Both the position numbers and the translations under genes were made by a program. From Bufo bufo (taxonomy: Eukaryota; Chordata; Amphibia; Anura; Bufonidae), in contig NC_053392.1 of NCBI RefSeq assembly GCF_905171765.1, positions 396,084,119-396,148,118 on the forward strand: a stretch of DNA of 64,000 nucleotides. The letters are read 5' to 3'. Every line of letters begins with the position of its first letter. Position 1 is the first letter of the stretch. This document shows positions 54,912 through 64,000 of the stretch, piece by piece. The notes beneath the pieces are model-generated. The model saw only the letters and a program-made list of their open reading frames with translations. It had not been told where the DNA came from and did not search any database.

Positions 54912-56533
54912 CAGTTGCAAGAAAAAGTATGTGAACCCATTTGGAATGATATAGATTTCTGCACAAATTGGTCATAAAATGTGATCTGATCTTCACCTAA
55001 GTCACAACAATAGACTATCACAGTCTGCTTAAACTAATAACACACAAAGAATTAAATGTTACCATGTTTTTATTGAACACACCATGTAAACATTCACAGG
55101 GCAGGTAGAAAAAGTATGTGAACCCTTGGATTTAATAACAGGTTGAACCTCCTTTGGCAGCAATAACTTCAACCAAACATTTCCTGTAGTTGCAGATCAG
55201 ACGTGCACAACGGTCAGGAGTAATTCTTGACCATTCCTCTTTACAGAACTGTTTCAGTTCAGCAATATTTTTGGGATGTCTGGTGTGAATCGCTTTCTTG
55301 AGGTCATGCCACAGCATCTCAATTGGGTTGAGGTCAGGAATCTGACTGGGCCACTCCAGAAGGCGTATTTTCTTCTGTTTAAGCCATTCTGTTGTTGATT
55401 TACTTCTATGCTTTGGGTCGTTGTCCTGTTGCAACACCCATCTTCTGTTGAGCTTCAGCTGGTGGACAGATGGCCTTAAGCTCTCCTGCAAAATGTCTTG
55501 ATAAACTTGAGAATTCATTTTTCCTTCGATGATAGCAATCCGTCCAGGCCCTGATGCAGCAAAGCAGCCCCAAACCATGATGCCCCCACCACCATACTTC
55601 ACAGTTGGGATGAGGTTTTGATGTTGGTGTGCTGTGCCTCTTTTTCTCCAGGCATAGTGTTATGTGTTTCTTCCAAACAACTCAACTTTGGTTTCATCTG
55701 TCCACAGAATATTTTGCCAGTACTGCTGTGGAACATCCAGGTGCTCTTATGCAAACTGTAAACATGCAGCAATGTTTTTTTTTGACAGCAGTGGCTTCCT
55801 CTGTGGTATCCTCCCATGAAATCCATTCATGTTTAGTGTTTTACATATCGTAGATTCACTAACAGGGATGTTAGCAGATGCCAGAGACTTTTGTAAGTCT
55901 TTAGCTGACACTCTAGGATTCTCCTTCACCTCATTGAGCAGTCTGCGCTGTGCTCTTGCAGTCATCTTTACAGGACGGCCACTACTAGGGAGAGTAGCAG
56001 CAGTGCTGAACTTTCTCCATTTATCAACATTTTTTCTTACCGTGGACTGATGAACAGCAAGGCTTTTGGAGATACTTTTATAACCCTTTCCAGCTTTATG
56101 CAAGTCAACAATTCTTAATCTTAGGTCTTCTTAGAGCTCTTTTGTGAGAGGCATCATTCACATCAGGAAATGCTTCTTGTGAAAAGACAACCCAGAACTG
56201 GTGTGTGTTTTTTATAGGGCAGGGCAGCTGTAACCAACACCTCCAATCTCATCTCATTGATTGGACTCCAGTTGGCTGACACCTCACTCTAATTAGCTAT
56301 TGGAAATGTCATTATTCTAGGGGTTCACATACTTTTTCCACCTGCACTGTGAATGTTTAGATGGTGTGTTCAATAAAAACATGGTAACATTTAATTCTTT
56401 GTGTGTTATTAGTTTAAGCAGACTGTGATTGTCTATTGTTGTGACTTAGATGAAGATCAGATCACATTTTATGACCAATTTGTGCAGAAATCCATATCAT
56501 TCCAAAGGGTTCACATACTTTTTCTTGCAACTG
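54912..56533 (-). mobile_element. 1.6-kb Tc1-like element, minus strand
   Basis: Termini CAGTTGCAAGAAAAAGTATG and its complement lie between TA dinucleotides. Inverted repeats of about 200 bp include an internal direct repeat of GAAAAAGTATGTGAACCC (54920 and 55109), the IR/DR arrangement of Sleeping Beauty-type Tc1 elements. The transposase is minus-strand and frameshifted. Confidence 0.92.
55132..56103 (-). pseudogene. Tc1-like transposase, frameshifted
   Basis: The N-terminal frame (56103-55747) has a helix-turn-helix pair ([20 protein letters not shown], then [14 protein letters not shown]) and continues to SKKNIAACLQFA. The central part (55826-55599) is out of frame across the first catalytic Asp region. 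The last frame (55602-55132) carries VKYGGGGIMVWGCFAASGPG, LQQDNDPKHRSK with the second Asp, and IPDLNPIEMLWHDLKKAI with the Glu, ending AAKGGSTCY. At least two indels prevent expression. The last frame is intact, so the copy is not very old. Confidence 0.88.
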
Positions 56534-56535
56534 TA

Positions 56536-57473
56536 TAGTGGCTAGGAATCTGTAATATGTACAGCCAATTGCTCATTGAGGCATAAGTAGAATGTGTTAT
56601 TCGTGCAGAATGTGGATAGTCAAAGTGTCATGACTCACAACTATAGCTATTATTGTTGTAAATGTATTGGAAAATGGTGTCTGGAAAAATACTGTAGAGG
56701 GTGTATATCTCACCCAGAATGCTCAGATGACGGAGGTAAAAAGAATCCAGGAAAGCTGGGTTGTTTTAGAAAAGTGGAGTTTGCTGAGGTACTTTTCTTT
56801 AAAGTGTTTTAATGGCTGTATTTTTATGGAATGGCATGTAGGTGTCGATAGTGGAAAGTGCTATTACCTCCTCACTCCAGTACCACACTTTCCCCTAGAC
56901 TGAGACAAACCCAGGTGTGGAAGTTGCATGACCTGTGTAAAGCCTAATCTCCTGTGTTATGCTGAGAGCATAAGTGACAAAACCCCACCTTGTATGTTTC
57001 CCAGACGGGCAAGGACTTTTGTTTTGTTGTCTATGTTCTATTTATGTGCTGGAAAATAAACGATATTGTGCTATTAAACTGCTAAATCCAGTGAAATCGG
57101 TCATTGCCGACCCTATCCAGCATAATAAAAAGTTGTGTTGCTGTGTACCAATTCTTAAGGGTTTTTTTTCATCTATTTTACTTGTATATTTTAACACTGA
57201 TTATTAATAAAACTGTTGTATTTTTTATTTTTTTTACAGTTGTACGTCGGTATATTTGTTTTGTAGCTCATTGTATATGCAAGCGGCATATACATGTACT
57301 GATGCAGCCAGCAATGGTAATAATTTTTATGAACGCACAAATTGATTTAGATCAATTATAAACAATAGTTTTATTATTGATATTCTTGTGCATTTACACC
57401 AGGCAATGGTTGTTACCATTGTTCAGACAGTAACAAATTGTAAAAAATTTTGCCCAGTATTTTACCACCAGAC
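56536..57473. other. No recognised gene
   Basis: Unique-looking sequence with short frames. A cysteine-rich 72-codon frame at 56594-56812 has no supporting splice or family evidence. Confidence 0.45.
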
Positions 57474-57476
57474 TTA

Positions 57477-58461
57477 CAGCCTGTTCACATCTGGTTTTTG
57501 CTGTACGTCAAGCAGATACGTTTAGACATACAGTAAAAAAAAAAAAAGTACACAAACATATGCAATTTTGTGTTTATCTATCCTTTTTGACGTATAAAAC
57601 ATGATGGATGTGCATACTGTATGTTTCAATACATTTGTGTCCATTTTTTTTAACAACAAACATACATGTTTTTTTAGAGATGAGCGAAGTTATCAAAAAT
57701 TTGATTCAGCTACTTCTCCGAATTTCACAAAGAAATTTGATTAATTACGAATTACTTAATCACGAATTGCTTTCCATTGTATGTAGCGGGCACAATAACG
57801 GGGAACAGCAATCACGACGACGCCCCCCGTCATTGAACCCCTCAGATGCCTTTCAGGGGTAATCAGGGTTAAAAAAAATTACTCACCTTATCCATTTGCT
57901 TGTGGAGAGTCCGTGGCGACCATCTTAATTTGATAAAAACATCATCACGTTGGCCAGGCGTGGTGACGTCATCACTGATAATGTTACCACGCCCGGCCAG
58001 TGCGCTGATGTGGTGATGTCACAAGTCACCACACGCAATATTTTGCTTGGTTTCTTTAATCAAAATAGCCGCGTGGCCTCTCTGCAAGCAAATGGATGAG
58101 GTGAGTATGTTTTTTTTTACCTGCATGCATCTGGATAAAAACAGATAGGTTTAACTGATGATAAATGTATTGTCTTCCATTCATCTTCCATTCATTGCAA
58201 TGGCAACAAAATCATATATATATTTCTATACGTTTTTGTTTTTTTTTGCAGACAGAAAAGTATGGTATGCTACATTATTCTATCCTGCAAAAAAGATACA
58301 GAAATGTAAACAGCGAGAAACAGAGTCAAAAGTATGCCCTTCTAAACTATGTTTGCCCAATTTTGGTCTATTGGTATGTGAAGCCACACATTTCTATACG
58401 TTTTTTTTGTTTACAAACGTATCCACTTGACGTACAGCAAAAACCAGATGTGAACAGCCCC
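57477..58461. mobile_element. MITE with TTA flanks, containing a second repeat
   Basis: CTGTTCACATCTGGTTTTTG at the left pairs with CAAAAACCAGATGTGAACAG at the right, and the match extends through GCTGTACGTCAAG. TTA lies at 57474-57476 and 58462-58464. A sequence at about 57675-58130 starts TTAGAGATGAGCGAAG, like a hAT-type end, and holds a CCATCTTAATTTGAT-type inverted arm pair. It looks like an inserted fragment. Confidence 0.65.
57675..58130. mobile_element. Fragment with TAGAGATGAGCGAA end
   Basis: The left end matches the hAT-type terminus. The interior has GCTTGTGGAGAGTCCGTGGC near 57898 and complementary text near 58068-58092 (GGCCTCTCTGCAAGCAAATG), forming a foldback. No right terminus was identified. 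Confidence 0.45.
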
Positions 58462-58745
58462 TTAAGCTGCTCAAAGACATTACATGTACATCAGCCAAAC
58501 CTTTCGGTTGCATGCTGAACATCTAATGTGTATAGGAACCTCTTGACTTTCCCTGGATGGCAGATAAGCCACCACCAGAGGTGTCTGGCAGTGGCTTTGT
58601 CCCCATATAGAACACAACTGCGAGCATGCAGGTCTACTGGTTTATCATGCGTACGACCAGCCTTAAGCCCCTTTTATAGGAGCCAATGATTGCACCAATT
58701 ATCTGGAACAAACGTTCATCCAAATGATAATTGAGCCATGTAAAA

Positions 58746-59200
58746 GGCTACTTAAACACTCGTGTTTGGTGCTGATCAGTCATGGATCTGCACAGACGGA
58801 TCTGTTAAGATAATACAAACGTCTGCATCCGTTCAGAACTGATCCGTTTGTATTATCTTTAACATAGTCAAGACGGATCCATCATGAACACCATTGAAAG
58901 TCAACGGGAGATGGATCCGTTTTCTTTTGTGTCATAGAAAACGGATCCGTCCCCATTGACTTACATTGTGCGTCAGAACGGATCCGTTTGGTCAGATGGA
59001 AACCAAAACGCTGCAGGCAGCGTTTTGGTGTCCACCTCCAAAGCGGAATGGAGACTGAACGGAGGCAAACTGATGCATTCTGAGCGGAGCCTTTTCCATT
59101 CAGAATGCATTAGGGCAAAACTGATCCGTTTTGGACCGCTTGTGAGAGCCCTGAACGGATCTCACAAGCGGAAAGCCAAAACGCCAGTGTGAAAGTAGCC
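58746..59200. mobile_element. 455-bp MITE of the GGCTACTT family
   Basis: GGCTACTTAAACACTCGTG at the left and CGCCAGTGTGAAAGTAGCC at the right are imperfect inverted repeats. Adjacent bases (AAA and TAA) suggest a decayed 3-bp duplication. The family's GGATCCGT palindromes and a GCAGGCAGCGTTTTGG stem are present. Confidence 0.75.
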
Positions 59201-59203
59201 TAA

Positions 59204-60327
59204 AATGTACCAGGGATCAACAAGTAAACCCTCATTTGCTTGCTGATCATATCATATATGTGTCACATAAAATCATTATTTGTCGGAATCATAAAACAGG
59301 GATGACACCAACAAATAATGATACACTATAGGGATAAACAATCATAGTAGCCATCGTTCATCCCCATACAGTAGTAATTGCAAAGGAAGGTTCATATGAA
59401 CGTTCGTTACTGCTTATCGTCCACAGCATTGACCAATGTAAAAGGGCCCTTAGTTATACCATTTATAGCAATGTTGTTGTTCACACTGAACAAGCATCAT
59501 GTGTTGACATTAGTAAACTAATCAGTCTCTCAATCTGCTTAGAACCCATCAGCTCCTACTAGTATACACAGGAGCAAACTTCTTCACTTTTATCTTTTCC
59601 ACACCTCCTTCTGTAATCATAGATGACATGGTGTCACTTAGCAATGAAAGAGCACCTCATTTAGCTCATGTATTATTCCTATTAATGTTGAATATTTAAG
59701 CCCATGGCATTAATTTAATGAGCAGAATGCAGGAGAACACTGTTGAGGCTTCATATCCAAATTAATTTATGGATTCTAAGAGGATGTGTTAAATAGCCAT
59801 CAATATTAATGGAAATTGAGTATTAATGAAGCAAGAAGCTAGAATGTCATACACTATATAAATGCAGAGGTGAGAAAAAGATATCAAACTACTGGGCACA
59901 TATTGTTGCAGTGGTCTGGCCTAATTTTTATAATGAAATTAACAGCAGGCAAAAACGGTGGTTATTAAAGTGATCTTGGTGTGTGATGTGCACATCTCTC
60001 TGTCTCATTAGAGGTAATTATGTGTTTTTCAGGGGAAAGATATCCAAACATAGAAAGGAAGGGGCCAGCACTTTGACACATGTGTCAGTACACAATCATC
60101 ATGGTAATTATCCGGGAAATAGGAGACATTGTATGCTCATCATGCTTTTGAGGCAACATTTCATTAGCCCACACTGTAAGCTTGTAATATTTTAGAAAAC
60201 AAGTTGCAGACTTCAAAGCAATGGCTGTCCTATGTAGTTTATACACACATATTGACAGACAAAAACCCATGATACAATGAACAGCTGAAAAAATTCTGAT
60301 TGGAGGTGTGGGATGTCAGAGATTGGA
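59204..60327. other. No recognised feature
   Basis: AT-rich, mostly unique-looking sequence. I could support no gene or repeat. Confidence 0.5.
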
Positions 60328-60330
60328 TAG

Positions 60331-60870
60331 AGACTGCCTACTGGAGGTTATTTCTTGTAGAGTGTTTGCTAGAGGTTGTTTATTGTACAACTTTCCTGCT
60401 GGAGGTTGTTCCTTGTACATGTTTCCTTCTGGAGATTGTTCCTTATAGAGGTTTCCTGCTGAAGGTTGTTTCTTGTAGAAGTTGCCAGCTAGAGGTTATT
60501 TTGTATAAAGTTTTCCTGGTAGAAGTCGTTTCTTGTAGAGGTCCCTGCTGGAGATCGTTTCTTGTAGTGTTTTCCTGCTGGAGGTTGTTTCTTGTAGAGG
60601 TCCCTGCTGGAGATTGTTTCTTGTAGTGTTTTCCTGCTGGAGGTTGTTTCTTGTAGAGGTCCCTGCTGGAGATTGTTTCTTGTAGTGTTTTCCTGCTGGA
60701 GGTTGTTTCTTGTAGAGCTTTCCTGCTGGAGGTTGTTCCTTGAACAGGTTTCCTGTTGGAGGTTGTTTTTGTAGAGGCTGCCTGCTGGAGGTTTTTTATT
60801 GTTAAACTTTCCTGCTTGAGATTGTTTCTTGTAGATTTAGTCTGCTGGCTAGAGGTTGTTGTTTGTAGAG
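60331..60870 (+). repeat. 28-30-bp minisatellite
   Basis: Units resemble TTTCCTGCTGGAGGTTGTTT followed by CTTGTAGAG. In the centre (about 60540-60715) two forms alternate, TTTTCCTGCTGGAGG and GTCCCTGCTGGAGAT, giving a 58-bp dimer repeated three times. The 146-codon minus-strand frame across it is repeat-derived. Confidence 0.9.
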
Positions 60871-61605
60871 GTGCATCAGGCACTGCAAGGTATTAGATCC
60901 CACAGAAAGAAATTGTACAGCTGCAAAATTTGTATTAAAAAATATTGCAAACATTGCCAGACACTTCTTGCAGTGACTTATCTCCTCAAGATCAGGCAGT
61001 TGATATCCAACAGCCCCCATCGCTCTTTTCCCTGACATGTGCCATTGGGATGCCCCCAATACACATTAGATGATCAGCCAGTCCTGTTAAAAGTGGCATG
61101 TTCAGCCAATCCACATCTAAGCATTGCTGATTTCAGGAAATAATGGAATGTACATTCTTAGACAACTCCACCAGTGAGTGTCTTTCTTTCAGTTAGTGGA
61201 AACCAGCCATTCCATTAGAACAATCTCTGTCATGAAATCAAGCTTTACTGTCAATGAATGCACATGCTCCTTTCTGTATAGCCCAGTTAGTTATCTTCTC
61301 ACCTTACATTTATACATCACATTTATTCCAGACAACAAAGACAATTGTGTCCACAGAATTTTCCAATCTGTCAAAACCTCCTTCTCTGATATTTCTGTAT
61401 TCACTTTGGATGTATTGAACTTTTATCCAGATATTTATTATTTTACAGTCAGACATTTGTAATATATAACTTGTGAATACAGACAAGCTTTTCAAGTTAT
61501 TTCAAGAATGGTATATGACTGAGTGCACATAGGTCTGGATTTAATGTGCCATGTCCTGTAGATTTAAGTGTTGCTTTTCACACTTCTAACTTTATATTTT
61601 TACAT
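60871..61605. other. No recognised feature
   Basis: Unique-looking spacer with short frames only. Confidence 0.5.
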
Positions 61606-61610
61606 TATAT

Positions 61611-61935
61611 AATCTAATATATAAAGCTGAGTGTATGTATGTATGTGTGTGTATGTATGTATGTATGTCCGCTAAAGGAATCCGCACCGTCGCATTTGTA
61701 ATCACGAAATTTGGAACACAGATACATCAGGTGTCCGGGAAGGTTTTAGACCAGGTCTCGGCTCTCTAGCATGTACCGTTCCTGAAATATTCCCAAAAAA
61801 AATGCATTAGCCAATAGAAGCCTGGCCACATGACCCTTTTTAGCCAATAGAAGCTTGCAGGCCCTTAGTCTCCACATACACACAGTTTTACACCAGGTTT
61901 CCATAACAACCCAGCCATTTTTCTTCACTGCTGTA
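61611..61935 (+). mobile_element. Possible Helitron-type 5' end with GTAT microsatellite
   Basis: TCTAATATATAAAGCTGAG begins with TC after an A, the usual 5' context of Helitrons. It runs through a GTATGTATGTAT microsatellite (61631-61669) into CCGCTAAAGGAATCCGCACC. No Rep/helicase, CTRR terminus or 3' hairpin was identified, so this is only a resemblance. A SINE or other repeat family is equally possible. Confidence 0.3.
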
Positions 61936-62070
61936 GGTGAGCTTTAAAGGAAATCTGTCACCAGGATAATTTCTATTGAAGTAAAGCCATAGCCTAATAG
62001 CACTTAGTACCTTATTTCCAGATGTACCTTTGTTCCAGCAATAGATATTTTTTATCATCTGAAAATCAGG

Positions 62071-62134
62071 TGATTTTCCTATTTCATGACGTAAAGTCAT
62101 GATTTTATTAAAGACACGGAGGCGAGTATTGCTA
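62071..62134. repeat. DIRS inverted repeat, outer arm
   Basis: About 63 bases match the reverse complement of 62655-62718 with near-perfect identity. It is probably the terminal repeat of the DIRS element. The partner would be the internal complementary region used in circle formation. Confidence 0.75.
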
Positions 62135-62654
62135 TTCTCCTTCTTTACTCTGACCAATAGCAGCAAAGACAAAAATATTGAAACATTTGAACAGCCCCTC
62201 CCCATAGTCCTAGTATAACAGGCCACTCTGCCTGCAAATCCTCCTCTTTCTTTGTAACACGAGACCGAAAATCCAACTGAACCGGAAAAACCCAGAGTCC
62301 CAGAACATCATGGAACAACCACCGCCTTCCGTCCGGAAGCGAAACGGGAAGAACTGGAAACAACACCGCAGGATGCTCCTCGTCCTGTCCATATCAAACG
62401 ATCGTCTGGAACCGAACTGCCGACGACGTAGACCAATGGATGCAGCACACCAGGCCGGTCTCAACCTGAAAAGGTGAAAAATAGAGAATGATAGAAAACC
62501 AATCGGGACATGGTATCCAAAATCAACTGGTTGCGACAAACCTACTCAGGAAAAACTCATAGAGTTAAAAACAATATGCGTATGACAACAAATCAATAAT
62601 ATCTTTCGGAATAAACATCATTCATAATAATAACATACATATAGGGAGGGAACA

Positions 62655-62718
62655 TAGGGTGGGCAATACTCGCCTCCGTGTCTTTAATAAAATCATGACT
62701 TTACGTCATGAAATAGGA
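62655..62718. repeat. DIRS inverted repeat, inner arm
   Basis: It is complementary to 62071-62134. Immediately to the right, a diverged mirror of GCAATACTCGCCTCCGTGTC occurs near 62735-62760, giving a local hairpin next to the recombinase stop codon. Confidence 0.72.
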
Positions 62719-62770
62719 AAATCACCAGATTTTATTACAAGACCCGGAGGCTCGTATTGCAAGTTCAAAG

Positions 62771-63976
62771 TTAAGATAAATTCTCAATGATCGATGAGAA
62801 AACGTGAGGACCTGGCCGAAAATAAAATTCCCTGAACGTGGATACTCTGGACCAGTCCGCCAATTTTAAAATGTCCTCCAGTCTGGCGCCAGAAACCGCC
62901 AAAGAGGTAGCAGATGCTCCCCTAGCGGAATGCGCCGAAAAAATAGAAGTGTCCACGCCCGCCAATTCCATGATCCACTTCATCCACCTAGCCAGCGTGG
63001 GAGTGGTCACTGGGGCAAAAGGACGAATGGTAGAGAGGAAGAGATGAGAAAACTCTTGCGAACGATGAAGTGACGTGCGAGCTTCATATTCCTTGAGGCA
63101 TTCCACCAGACAGAGAGAAGGCGAGGCCGGGAAAGCAGGATAAGCGACTGAACGAATGTGAGTCTTGGTCCCCCTAGAGATGTCAAAAGAGACTCCCTCC
63201 GGAGTGTACGAGCGGGCATCTTAATCCAAAGCCCGGACGTCGGACACCCGCTTGCAGGAAATTAGACAGAAAAGAGTGACAAGCTTCGCCGACAGTTGCC
63301 TTAAGGAAAGGTCTGTATTCTGAGGCCAAGAGGACAAAAAGGAAAGGACACAAGACACGTCCCAAGTAGAAGAAAATCTAGGCCTAGGAGGACGAGACAT
63401 CCGAGAGCCCCGCAAGAGACGGCATACCAAAGGATGTTGCCCCGCCGGAGCACCATCAAATCCCTGATGGGACGCAGAAATGGCCGATCTGAAAAGGCTG
63501 ATCGTGCGATAGGCCTTACCCTGGTCGAAAAGAGAAGACAGGAAATGCAAGATCTCCGTCACAGGTGCCGAAACGGGATCCAAGTCCCTAGCCACGCACC
63601 AGCGATCCCAAGATCCCCAGGCAGATCTGTAAGATCTTCTGGTTCCTGGGGCCCAAGCGTTCTCCAAGAGGACTCTAGCTGTTCCCGAAACTCCCGGGAC
63701 CTCCCAGGGTCCCCTGAAATTCGACATGCCAACAGGCGCAGGGATCCGTCCAGGAGAAGAGGGTGTGGTTGGTGATTCGGACCTCGGAGTAGAGTCTGAG
63801 ATGTCGGGAGCAGGCACGGGATCTCTATCATCATCTCCAGAAGGTGAGGAAACCACGACTGGGAATTCCAAAACGGGACCAGAAGAACCAGATCCGCTGC
63901 ATGTCGGCATACTTGAATCAGGGTCCTGGGAATCAGCTGGAAAGGAGGAAATGCGTAAAGCAGGCCCCTGGACCAA
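62771..63976 (-). pseudogene. DIRS tyrosine recombinase, one nonsense codon
   Basis: A single frame runs 401 codons from Met at 63976, interrupted only by TAA at codon 252 (63221-63223). The Ser/Pro-rich N-terminus is followed by a core-binding region (GTRRSYRSAWGSWDRWC). The catalytic domain keeps all four hallmark residues: R243 (CKRVSDVR), H349 and R352 (SAHSARGAS), and the nucleophile Y385 (FREFYFRPG). The enzyme would integrate circular DNA copies without target duplication. The stop truncates it before the HxxR-Y part, so this copy is inactive unless the stop is suppressed. No other break was seen. Confidence 0.85.
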
Positions 63977-63998
63977 TCCTGTAGGAACGCGTCCACCG
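63713..63998 (-). pseudogene. DIRS pol (RT/RNase H) C-terminus, partial
   Basis: In a different minus-strand frame from the recombinase, the segment begins at the window edge with DAFLQDWSRGLLYAFPP. It continues through FQLIPRTLIQ and LVLLVPFWNSQSWFPHLLEM to LRLLACRISG. This order of text is typical of the end of DIRS/Ngaro pol, downstream of RNase H. The open frame continues to 63559, but the family-like part ends near 63713. It overlaps the recombinase frame by about 260 bases. The upstream catalytic parts are outside the window, so its integrity is unknown. Confidence 0.7.
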
Positions 63999-64000
63999 CT

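Larger units (their letters stand above)
62065..64000 (-). mobile_element. DIRS-type retrotransposon, 3' portion
   Basis: In minus-strand order the window edge holds a pol C-terminus, then an overlapping tyrosine recombinase, then non-coding inverted repeats. GTCATGATTTTATTAAAGAC with GCGAGTATTGC (62071-62134) and its complement (about 62655-62718) form arms about 520 bp apart. A further diverged partner, ACCCGGAGGCTCGTATTGC, lies near 62735-62760. Inverted repeats plus a tyrosine recombinase instead of an integrase define DIRS elements. The 5' part lies beyond the window. Confidence 0.82.

Noticed and set aside
60443..60883. 146-codon Ser/Thr/Lys-rich minus-strand protein
   Set aside because: It lies exactly over a 28-30-bp minisatellite and repeats with it.
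63434..63775. Plus-strand 113-codon frame
   Set aside because: It is antisense to the DIRS tyrosine recombinase and has no independent features.

Overview
The window looks like intergenic DNA from a large, transposon-rich vertebrate genome, most likely an anuran amphibian. That placement is an inference from the mix of repeats: Tc1-like elements, hAT elements, palindromic MITEs with 3-bp TTA/TAA target duplications, long elements flanked by TTAA, Gypsy LTRs, and a DIRS tyrosine-recombinase element. I found no host protein-coding gene, tRNA, rRNA or CRISPR array. Nearly all long open frames belong to mobile elements or tandem repeats.

Layout. 1-8.3 kb: the end of a TTAA element, a MITE containing a minisatellite, several 3-bp-TSD MITEs (two of them abutting), and a recent 1.65-kb tandem duplication carrying a 68-bp minisatellite with 3 versus 4 units. 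8.3-13.5 kb: a decayed composite element with nested MITEs, a Gypsy solo LTR with a 4-bp TSD, and two short hAT MITEs with 8-bp TSDs. 13.96-18.65 kb: a 4.7-kb TTAA-flanked element split by a 2.0-kb Penelope-like insertion that has a 14-bp TSD and carries a hammerhead ribozyme motif. 19.8-23.4 kb: an internally deleted Gypsy element on the minus strand with paired LTRs and remnants of gag, protease and RNase H. 25.8-28.6 kb: MITEs nested in MITEs.

28.9-40.0 kb is the most striking part. A 38-bp minisatellite was invaded by a Tc1-like element, which was then split by a complete 7,983-bp hAT element with an 8-bp TSD. The hAT element carries an uninterrupted 1,153-codon transposase frame and two large internal tandem arrays. 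40.3-41.9 kb: a second solo LTR of the same Gypsy family, itself holding a MITE.

42.8-48.4 kb: two non-coding hAT-type elements, each with a perfect 8-bp TSD, filled with minisatellites. 48.7-56.5 kb: several Tc1-like copies, all frameshifted or deleted. 57.5-61.9 kb: more MITEs, a 29-bp minisatellite and a possible Helitron-type end. 62.0-64.0 kb: the 3' part of a DIRS element on the minus strand, with a pol C-terminus overlapping a tyrosine recombinase frame that has one nonsense codon. The element runs off the window edge.

The features do not form a host pathway. They are a stratified record of insertions whose relative order can be read from target duplications. The hAT transposase is the only full-length, uninterrupted enzyme frame seen.
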